This document shows positions 8,792-15,254 of a stretch of DNA of 51,958 bases, piece by piece; positions within the stretch are counted from its first letter, which is position 1, and each line of letters opens with the position of its first letter. The position numbers and the translations under genes were made by a program. Under the pieces are notes generated by a model. The model worked only from the letters and a program-made list of their open reading frames with translations, searched no databases and was not told the DNA's origin. Origin of the DNA: a bacterium (lineage in GTDB: Bacteria; Planctomycetota; UBA1135; GCA-002686595); NCBI GenBank assembly GCA_024226735.1, contig JAAELL010000585.1, positions 1 through 51,958 of the forward strand, given 5' to 3'.

Positions 8792-9805
8792 ATGTCCAAC
8801 GCCTCGACGCTCAGCTTCAGCAGCAAATCAGGAACAAGCCTCTTCACGGCCGACGAAGTCCGCCAGTTGATGCGGGTCGAGTTCGAGCGTGCAAAGCGCT
8901 ACACGTACCCCATCGCATGCATCATGGTCCAGGTCGATCGCCTGGAGCAGATCGCGACGGTGCACGGGCACGAGTCGAAGGAGGAGATCCTCCGTTCGGT
9001 CGTCGACCTCGTCCGACGCGCGACGCGTGCGGGCGACCTGCTCGGCTACCTGGTCGAAGACCGGCTCCTGGCGCTGTTCCCGCACACCAACGCCGTCTCC
9101 GTCGGCTTCCTCTGCAAGCGCCTGCTCGAGGGTGCACGGCAGCTGCAGTTCGCGACGGGCGCCGGGACCATACGCATCACGCTCTCGGTGGGCATCTCGC
9201 ACAACGAGCACCCGGGCGCGATCTCGTTCGAGACGCTCGAACGCGTCGCCGAGGAGGGCGTAGCCGTGGCCGATGCGGCCGGGGGCGACCGCTCGGTCGA
9301 GACCGAGCTGTACCAGCTCTACGAGCAGCAGGCACTGCATGCCACGCTCGACGAGACGCTCGAGGACGACGGCTACCGGACGCGGCTCGAGAACCTCGTG
9401 GCCGAGGAGGGCGACTTCGAGCGCGCCGTTGCGCAGATCGCCGAGGAGATCGCGGCCCGCGTCCTGAGCGAGGGGCAGCAGGAGCACGAGCTGGCGCAGG
9501 TGGACCCGCCCGCCGCTCTACCGGGACAAGAGGGCCTGGCCTCGGATGAGGCGTCCGAGTACCAGCGCGAGATCGACAAACTCCAGCGTCGAGTTGCGAA
9601 GCTGACCAAGTCGCTCGGGTTGACCGAGACCGAGCTCGGCCGCCTGCGCAAGGTCAAGAACGTCGACGACGGCCTCTCCTCGATCTACCGCGACGTCCAG
9701 GGGCTCGGCGACGAGGACCTGCACTCCGTGCTGAAGAAGGAGTTGATGGCGAAGATCTTCGAGGCGAACCTCGACCTGCGGAAGGGCACGGAAGGCGCGG
9801 CGTGA
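8792..9805 (+). CDS. Degenerate GGDEF-domain protein with C-terminal coiled coil
   Basis: Residues 20-165 have the fold pattern of a diguanylate cyclase (FERAKRYTYPIACIMVQVDR; LRSVVDLVRRATRAGDLLGY; ITLSVGISHN). Where GGDEF should stand the protein reads YLVEDRLLALFP, so the nucleotide-binding and catalytic residues are gone. It is probably a regulator or scaffold rather than a c-di-GMP synthase. Residues 245-300 (EYQREIDKLQRRVAKLTKSL and onward) form a strong coiled-coil prediction by eye. No membrane segment or receiver domain is visible. The gene stands alone between two unrelated genes and shares a hairpin with its convergent neighbour. Confidence 0.75.
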   Translation: MSNASTLSFSSKSGTSLFTADEVRQLMRVEFERAKRYTYPIACIMVQVDRLEQIATVHGHESKEEILRSVVDLVRRATRAGDLLGYLVEDRLLALFPHTNAVSVGFLCKRLLEGARQLQFATGAGTIRITLSVGISHNEHPGAISFETLERVAEEGVAVADAAGGDRSVETELYQLYEQQALHATLDETLEDDGYRTRLENLVAEEGDFERAVAQIAEEIAARVLSEGQQEHELAQVDPPAALPGQEGLASDEASEYQREIDKLQRRVAKLTKSLGLTETELGRLRKVKNVDDGLSSIYRDVQGLGDEDLHSVLKKELMAKIFEANLDLRKGTEGAA

Positions 9806-9827
9806 TGGGTCCGTCCAAGCGGCCCAT
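9805..9827. terminator. Shared hairpin between convergent genes
   Basis: ATGGG(T)CCG pairs with CGGCCCAT across a six-base loop, leaving one bulged T. It starts at the last base of the GGDEF-like gene's stop codon and lies six bases beyond the stop of the opposite gene, so it could end transcription from both sides. There is no T tract. Confidence 0.4.
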
Positions 9828-9832
9828 GTCGC

Positions 9833-10174
9833 TCACGGACAGAAGGTCGCCGTCAATCCGTCGCTGAAGTCGTGGTCCGAGCCCCCGGGTCCGCCGGGGT
9901 CGCGGTACCAGAACTGGAAGTAGTACGTCGTCCGCGCGACGATCTCGCCCGGTCCCGAGCTCATCGGTGGCGTGGTGAAGTCGAGCGTCAGCCCGCCGCC
10001 GCCCGTGCTGTCGAGCTGGACGACGAAGAGGCGCGTCGGGTCGCCGGGGGCCGAGGTCGCGAAGACGGGCTGCGAGAGCCCGGTCGCGATCCGCTCGGTG
10101 GTGAAGCTCTGGGCGCTCGCGAACGAGCCGAGGAGCGCGAGGGCAGCCGCGGAGAGCAAGAGGGTCCCGGACAT
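9833..10174 (-). CDS. Miniature secreted protein: internally deleted dehydrogenase paralogue
   Basis: This intact 113-residue frame is a collapsed copy of the neighbouring gene at 10328-11896. Its first part (signal peptide ending ASAQ, then SFTTERIATGLSQPVFATS and RLFVVQ) aligns with the neighbour's N-terminus. The rest (LTLDFTTPPMSSG, TYYFQFWYRDPGGPGG, DFSDGLTATFCP) aligns with the neighbour's last 60 residues. Roughly 430 residues of propeller are absent with no frameshift. The join falls at a shared TCGTC: the large gene has TTCGTC at its N-terminal side and ATCGTCCAG at its C-terminal side. It cannot be a dehydrogenase. It may be an exported carrier of the C-terminal module alone, or a decaying duplicate. 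Confidence 0.65.
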   Translation of the reverse strand: MSGTLLLSAAALALLGSFASAQSFTTERIATGLSQPVFATSAPGDPTRLFVVQLDSTGGGGLTLDFTTPPMSSGPGEIVARTTYYFQFWYRDPGGPGGSDHDFSDGLTATFCP

Positions 10175-10266
10175 GGTGCTTCGAGTCGAGGGTGAAGGAG
10201 ACGCGGTCCGTTGAGCGAGTGTCGACCGGTCGCGGGAACCTGTCAACGTCCCGAAGTCCATAGCGA

Positions 10267-10304
10267 AAAGGAGCGCGCCGCCCGGGGGGGCGACGCGCTC
10301 CTTT
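10267..10304 (-). terminator. Rho-independent-like terminator of the dehydrogenase gene
   Basis: AAAGGAGCGCG (10267-10277) pairs perfectly with CGCGCTCCTTT (10294-10304) around a G-rich 16-base loop. On the minus strand it begins 23 bases after the stop of the 10328-11896 gene and ends in a short T run (CCTTTTCGC). It separates the large gene from its miniature copy. Confidence 0.75.
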
Positions 10305-10327
10305 GGAATGGAAGCTCTGCGCCTCGA

Positions 10328-11896
10328 TCAGGGACAGAACGTCGCCATGAGGCCGTCGCTGAAGTTGTAGTCGGTGCCGCCGGGTCCGCCCGGATCGCGG
10401 TACCAGAACTGGAAGTAGTAGGTCGTGCTGGGAATGATCTGGCCCGCGCCCGAGTTCATCGGCGGCGTCGTGAAGTCGACGTCGATGAAGCCCGTCCCGA
10501 TGAAGTCCATCTGGACGATGTCGAGGATGCGGTAGAGGCCCTGCCCGGAGGAGATGCAGAGCACTCCGTTGCCGGCGGGCGTCTGGTCCGGCGTGGTGCC
10601 GTAGAAGAAGATGCCGAACTGGAACGGGTTGCCGCCGCCCATCGCCAACAAGAAGCTGTTGTCGCCGACGTTGAGGCTACCGCTCGAGAACATCGTGGCG
10701 CCCGGGCCGGACGCGTTGGGGGACGTGATGCAGTAGTTCGACGTCAGCGCCGTGCAGTCCTCGACGATCTTGAAGATCTCCCCGCCGGAGTCGACGATGT
10801 AGAGCTCGCCCGAGGCATCTTCGCCGAAGCTCGAGACGCTGTTGATGTTCGCGTTCGGCGGATCCAGCTCCGCCGTGCGGTCCATGAAGTCCGTGAGGGT
10901 CGCGCCGTCGTAGCGGAAGGTCCACAGGCGCGACGTGCAGTAGTCGCTGAAGAAGTACGTCCCCTGCAGGCTCGGAAGCGCGCTGCCGCGGTACACGTAG
11001 CCGCCGGTGATCGAGCACCCCTGGGAGTGCGTGTACGTGTGGATCGGGAACGTCATCGTGTTCATCGGGTCGCAGCCGCCCGTGTTGTACGGGTTGTTGC
11101 CCTCGTAGCAGCGCCAGCCGTAGTTCTCGCCGCCGGTGCTGGCGGCGGGCTGGAAGCTGACTTCCTCGATCGCGTTCTGGCCGACGTCGGCGATGTACAT
11201 GTCGCCGTTGGCGCGGTCGAAGCTGAAGCGCCACGGGTTGCGCACGCCGTAGGCCCAGATCGCATCACCGAACGGGTTGCCCGGCGGGATGTGGGGCGCG
11301 GCGATGTCCACGTCGAGACGGATCATCTTGCCCAGGTTCGTGCTCAGGTTCTGCGCGCGGTTGCCCGGGTCGCCGCCGGAGCCGCCGTCGCCCATGCCGA
11401 TGTACAGCATGCCGTCGTTGGGGCCGAACTGGATGCAGCCGCCGTTGTGGTTCGAGAACGGCTGCGACAGGGAGAAGATCGTCGCGACCGGCGTGGCGGT
11501 CGCCGTGTTCGAGGTCGGCGGGCTCGCGTTGAACTCGACGACGCGCGACGTTCCGCCGTTGTCGGTGTAGCTCGCGAAGAAGCGCCCGTTGGTCATGTAG
11601 TCCGGGTGGAACGCCAGACCGAGCAGGCCGCGCTCGCCGCCGCCGCTCGCGACGGGCCCGAGGTCGAGGAAGGGCGCCGCGAGCGTCGTGTTCGTGTTCA
11701 GGTCGATGATGCGGATGCGAGCAGTGCTCTGCTCGCAGACGAACAGTCGGTTGAAGTCGCCCGCGGGAGAGGTGCAGTAGAGCGGCGACGAGAGTCCGAC
11801 GGCGATCCGTTCGGTGGTCAGGTTCTGTGAAGCTGCGAGCGGAGACAGGGCGGTGAGCCCGCCCGCCGCCAGGGCGGCTGAGAGCAGTTTGGACAT
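10328..11896 (-). CDS. Secreted glucose/sorbosone dehydrogenase-like propeller protein
   Basis: The 522-residue exported protein begins MSKLLSAALAAGGLTALSPL with cleavage near ASQ. Residues 25-370 are a six-bladed propeller of the GSDH family: LLGLAFHPDYMTNGRFF, HNGGCIQFGPNDGMLYIGMG (with the likely catalytic histidine), GVRNPWRFSFDRANG (arginine typical of the cofactor pocket) and ITGGYVYRG. Family members oxidise sugars with PQQ. Residues 395-522 are a separate beta-rich module ending TYYFQFWYRDPGGPGG and YNFSDGLMATFCP, found on several other secreted proteins here. ATG 11896 is preferred over the upstream open frame because the signal peptide starts there. Confidence 0.88.
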   Translation of the reverse strand: MSKLLSAALAAGGLTALSPLAASQNLTTERIAVGLSSPLYCTSPAGDFNRLFVCEQSTARIRIIDLNTNTTLAAPFLDLGPVASGGGERGLLGLAFHPDYMTNGRFFASYTDNGGTSRVVEFNASPPTSNTATATPVATIFSLSQPFSNHNGGCIQFGPNDGMLYIGMGDGGSGGDPGNRAQNLSTNLGKMIRLDVDIAAPHIPPGNPFGDAIWAYGVRNPWRFSFDRANGDMYIADVGQNAIEEVSFQPAASTGGENYGWRCYEGNNPYNTGGCDPMNTMTFPIHTYTHSQGCSITGGYVYRGSALPSLQGTYFFSDYCTSRLWTFRYDGATLTDFMDRTAELDPPNANINSVSSFGEDASGELYIVDSGGEIFKIVEDCTALTSNYCITSPNASGPGATMFSSGSLNVGDNSFLLAMGGGNPFQFGIFFYGTTPDQTPAGNGVLCISSGQGLYRILDIVQMDFIGTGFIDVDFTTPPMNSGAGQIIPSTTYYFQFWYRDPGGPGGTDYNFSDGLMATFCP

Positions 11897-12119
11897 GGAA
11901 GCGATACGCCGGAGGCGTGGGGTGATGAGGCCAGATAGACGGAGCCATGCTCCGGCCTCGCGTGGAGAGACTCGGTGAGATCTGAGGCCATGGGTCGGCC
12001 TTCCGAGGCGACCAATTCTCAGACCCCCCGAGCGGGGTGTCAAGTTGGACGGTGGGTGCCAGGCGCCGGTGCGCACCAATGCAGATAATGTTCTGTACGG
12101 AAGTGGGGCGTTGGAACCC

Positions 12120-12959
12120 TCACTCATCCTTGTTCAAGAGGCCGCCGAGTCCCTTTTCGAGCTTGTCCTTGGCCTTGTCCTTGGCGTCGTCGAGGACCGA
12201 TTCCGCCTTGTCTTCCAGCTCCTGGAGCTTGGCGTCGACGTCCCCGCGGCCGAGCTCGAGCAGCTTGGCGGCCTCGGGCGGCAGGTGTCCCTTCGCCTCG
12301 GACACCGCGCGTTGCAGCAACTCGTCCATCAGCGCAGCCGAGAACTGCGCGACCGTCCGCGGCGCGGCGCCGTCACCGTCCGCGAAGTCGACGCGGAAGG
12401 CGGGTAGCTCGAAGTCCCACGTGTCCTCGATGCCGGGGATGCCGCGCAGGTCGAAGTGGGTCTTGATCGTGCCGACGTCGACGACGCCGAAGGCGATCTG
12501 CTTGGACGAGCCGGAGTCGCCATCGGCGGCGGGCGCGGCGCCTTCGTCCGAGGACGAGAGCTGACGCACGTGCTCGAGCACCTCGGCGAAGTTGGAGCGC
12601 TTGCCGTCCTGGATCAGGCGCAGCTCGAGCCCGTCGAGCGTGACCTTGGGGACCTCGATCGTGTCGGAAAGAAGTGAGAAGGTTCCGACCTCGACCTCGA
12701 GCTTGTCGACCTTGAGGAACTTCTCGTCGCCGAAGCCGTCGGGGTTGTCCGCCCGGAAACCCTCGATGCCGACCGAGCTCGAGGTGAGCCCGAGGCCGGC
12801 CGCGAAGTCTTCGAGCGTCGTGGGGACGCCGAGTGCGGCGTTCGAGCCGCCTTCGATCGCGGTGCGCGCGGCTGGCTTGAACAGTAGCACGCCTGCGACG
12901 ACGAGCAGCGCCAGACCGACAACGGCGAGGATGATGAGTTTCGCGAGTAGCTTCTTCAT
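12120..12959 (-). CDS. AsmA-like membrane-anchored protein
   Basis: This 279-residue protein has one N-terminal membrane anchor (residues 7-28, LIILAVVGLALLVVAGVLLF). It is followed by the start of an AsmA/DUF748-type repeat: ALGVPTTLEDFAAGLGLTSS, then GIEGFRADNPDGFGDEKFLKV. The IxGxxxxNPxGF pattern is the AsmA-like signature seen often in PVC bacteria. The C-terminal 70 residues are charged and helical (DAKLQELEDKAESVLDDAKD), a likely coiled coil. AsmA-like proteins are tied to lipid transport and envelope integrity, but this short form has no known role. Upstream spacing suggests a single-gene unit. Confidence 0.72.
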   Translation of the reverse strand: MKKLLAKLIILAVVGLALLVVAGVLLFKPAARTAIEGGSNAALGVPTTLEDFAAGLGLTSSSVGIEGFRADNPDGFGDEKFLKVDKLEVEVGTFSLLSDTIEVPKVTLDGLELRLIQDGKRSNFAEVLEHVRQLSSSDEGAAPAADGDSGSSKQIAFGVVDVGTIKTHFDLRGIPGIEDTWDFELPAFRVDFADGDGAAPRTVAQFSAALMDELLQRAVSEAKGHLPPEAAKLLELGRGDVDAKLQELEDKAESVLDDAKDKAKDKLEKGLGGLLNKDE

Positions 12960-13051
12960 GGCGTGGAATTCCTGGGACCAAGGAGGAAGCTAACCGACCC
13001 GGCGCGCCGCTCCAAGAGCGGCGGCCGGCCCGTTGCGACGCTCCGTCGAGA

Positions 13052-13433
13052 TCAATCCCAGAACTCGACGCAGACGCCGCTGGTGAGGCCCAGGCCCGTG
13101 GAGTCCGCGGGGTCGCGGAAGATCACCTGGTAGTAGCGCCCCTCGCCGACCATGTTCGCGTTGACCGGAATCGGCACGCTCGCCTCGCCCTGTGCGTCCA
13201 GCGTGAACAGCGGACCGCGCGTGACCCGAGCCGTCGGTCGGTGTCGCGCGTCCCTGGGTCCAGCCGTTCGGCGTGTGGCAGCGCCCCCGGCTGCGTGCCC
13301 GGCATCGGGAGTCGATCAGTTGGGTCGGGACGCGACCGCCGGGACCTTGGACGAATGCCGTGGCGATCGCCGCCAATCCGGTGACGACGGCGCCTCCTGC
13401 CGCCGCGCGACGAAGAGTGAAGAGTCCGAGCAT
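13052..13433 (-). pseudogene. Broken secreted-protein gene: signal peptide plus C-terminal module
   Basis: From ATG 13433 the frame reads a good signal peptide (MLGLFTLRRAAAGGAVVTGL and on to AFVQG) for about 40 codons, then becomes meaningless arginine-rich sequence. In the next frame a sensible C-terminus appears: GPLFTLDAQGEASVPIPVN, YYQVIFRDPADSTGLGLTSG, VCVEFWD, stop at 13052. This tail is a divergent form of the shared C-terminal module of secreted proteins in this window. The middle of the gene is missing and the ends are out of frame, so this is a deletion-type pseudogene. Confidence 0.65.
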
Positions 13434-13744
13434 TAGAGAGTCGTCAAGTTGTTGGGCGGAGCGCGCGCACGGGCTTTCCACGCTGGCGGATCGGTGTGGC
13501 TTTGTGGATCGATCCTGTCTCCAGGCGCACTCCTCGCGCTCTGATCGGGACGTGGATACTCCTCTCAATGTCCACCGCTGAGAGAGGACCGTCAAGGCCC
13601 GGTGGCGAGAAGACCCGCGAACGGGAGAAAGTTCCCGCCCGCTACGCAACCCTGCTCAAGAAACCCAGTCGATCGTGCGTCGGCGCTCATTCCGGGACGC
13701 CGCGAACGGAACAGTGGACAGAGCCAATGGCAAGAGGAGTCCAG

Positions 13745-14653
13745 ATGAACGGGTTGCACAGGTATCTGACGGGGGTTTTCTTCACAGTCGGCGTGGCGTC
13801 GCTCGCGCTCGCCGGCGACGCGCGCGCCGACTGGAACGTTACGTTCACAGCGGATGGCGGCACGCTGGGCTTTGCGGGGGGAGAGCCGTTCGGGACGGCG
13901 TGGATCACCCTCGACGAGGGGTGGCGGACGAGGGGCGTCGCGCCGCGCGGCACGGCACTGACGCGTGTCGAGCTCGATCAGAACGGTCGGTTCGAGCTGC
14001 CGTTCCGCGCGCAGGCGCTCGTTGGCGGCACGCGGCTCGCGGTGATCGCGGTGCCCGAGGATGGTGACTGGAGCCGTGCGGTGCAGCCGCCGACGCTGAC
14101 GCCGCCACTGGCCTCGGGCGGGCCGAGCGTGCTGACGCAGCAGACGGGGGAGCTTGTCATAACTGAGTTCCTGAAGGATCCGACGCAGGTCAGCGACGCG
14201 AGCGGAGAGTGGATCGAGGTCTTCAACGCGTCGGGGCTCGCGCTCGACATCGAGGGCTGGGTGCTCTCCGACGAGGGCAGCGATCGCTTCGTGCTCACCA
14301 ACCAGGGCCAGGGGATCTTCATTCTGCCCGGGCAGTACTTCGTGCTCGGTCGCGAGGTCGACCCGGGGCTGAACGGGGGCGTCCCGGTCGACTTTCCCTA
14401 CGCGGGGATGACGCTCTCCAACGGCGCCGACGAGATCGTGCTCACGCGCCCTGACGGGCGCGTCGTCGACCGCGTCCGCTACGACGGCGTCGTGTGGCCG
14501 GACGAGGCCGGACGCGCGATCTACCTCGCGCCGCTCGCGACCAACGCGCACCGCGGCGACGACGGCACGGCGTGGTGCGCGGCGGACACGCCGCTCGTGC
14601 CTGGGGGCGCGGACATGGGCTCGCCGGGACAGGCGAATCCGATGTGCCTGTGA
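13745..14653 (+). CDS. Secreted lamin-tail (LTD) domain protein
   Basis: ATG 13745 has an AGAGGAG ribosome binding site and begins a signal peptide (MNGLHRYLTGVFFTVGVASL, cleavage near ARAD). The protein has about 302 residues. Residues 25-120 form a beta-rich domain of unknown type. Residues 135-265 are a lamin-tail domain: LVITEFLKDPTQVSDASGEW, IEVFNASGLALDIEGWVLSD, then IVLTRPDGRVVDRVRYDG. Bacterial LTD proteins are usually extracellular and often appended to nucleases or other enzymes; no such partner is present here. Two cysteines at the end (WCAAD, PMCL) may form a disulfide. A hairpin 61 bases after the stop probably ends its transcript. Confidence 0.85.
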   Translation: MNGLHRYLTGVFFTVGVASLALAGDARADWNVTFTADGGTLGFAGGEPFGTAWITLDEGWRTRGVAPRGTALTRVELDQNGRFELPFRAQALVGGTRLAVIAVPEDGDWSRAVQPPTLTPPLASGGPSVLTQQTGELVITEFLKDPTQVSDASGEWIEVFNASGLALDIEGWVLSDEGSDRFVLTNQGQGIFILPGQYFVLGREVDPGLNGGVPVDFPYAGMTLSNGADEIVLTRPDGRVVDRVRYDGVVWPDEAGRAIYLAPLATNAHRGDDGTAWCAADTPLVPGGADMGSPGQANPMCL

Positions 14654-14714
14654 ATGGGCCCGTGACGGGTCTGCTCGTGAGGGGCTCCGTTGCTCGAGCG
14701 CGGTGACCAGGGCC

Positions 14715-14748
14715 GCGGCCGGCGGGTTCAAGTGCATCCGCCGGCCGC
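14715..14748 (+). terminator. GC-rich hairpin after the lamin-tail gene
   Basis: GCGGCCGGCGG (14715-14725) pairs with CCGCCGGCCGC (14738-14748), an 11-bp perfect stem with a 12-base loop. Ten consecutive Gs follow at 14751-14760. The same stem recurs at 15190-15225. It probably terminates the plus-strand lamin-tail gene. Confidence 0.65.
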
Positions 14749-14760
14749 GTGGGGGGGGGG

Positions 14761-15189
14761 CGTGAGCGCGACCTCCCGCTTCAGTCGCGCCGTGGACGAC
14801 TTTCGACGCGCGCCTCGAGGTTGCTGGTCGGCCGACTCGCCCTTGCGCTCAATGCGCTCCCAGGGCATCTCCGGGCGATCCTCGAGGATCAGCGTTCGTG
14901 ACACGATCCGGGTGAAGTCGTCCAGCTCGGACTTCATCGACTCCGCGAGCTTGGCGTGCGCGGCCGTGGGGCACTCGCGTCGTAATCCTCGTTCCCCTCA
15001 CTGAGGCACATCTGCGAGCTGCTTGTCGCAAGCCGCACGCGCCACCGGCACGGGTCGAGAACCGCGACCAAGGCGAGTGACGCGGTCATGCGTTCGATGG
15101 CGGACTGAAGCTCGTCGCGCCCGCGGTTGTAGTTGTCGATGACGGTCTGTGTCGGGGAGAGGCCAAGGACGAGCGCTTTCTGAATGACA
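14761..15189 (-). pseudogene. Fragmentary coding remnant between two hairpins
   Basis: No intact gene fills this stretch. On the minus strand, one frame near 15180-15060 reads plausibly as protein (VIQKALVLGLSPTQTVIDN, then RDELQSAIERMTASLALV). A different frame near 14960-14860 reads KSELDDFTRIVSRTLILEDR followed by PEMPWERIERKGES. The two pieces are out of frame and neither has a start or stop in the right place. They look like relics of a deleted gene, but I do not recognise the family. Confidence 0.3.
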
Positions 15190-15225
15190 GCGGCCGGCGG
15201 GTCCCATCGGGATCCCGCCGGCCGC
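15190..15225 (-). terminator. GC-rich hairpin after the glycosidase gene
   Basis: GCGGCCGGCGGG (15190-15201) pairs with CCCGCCGGCCGC (15214-15225), a 12-bp perfect stem. On the minus strand it begins 29 bases after the stop of the 15255-17912 gene. The stem is the same as at 14715-14748; only the loop differs. Confidence 0.65.
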
Positions 15226-15254
15226 GTTGGCTGACAAGACGATCAGTCTGACGA

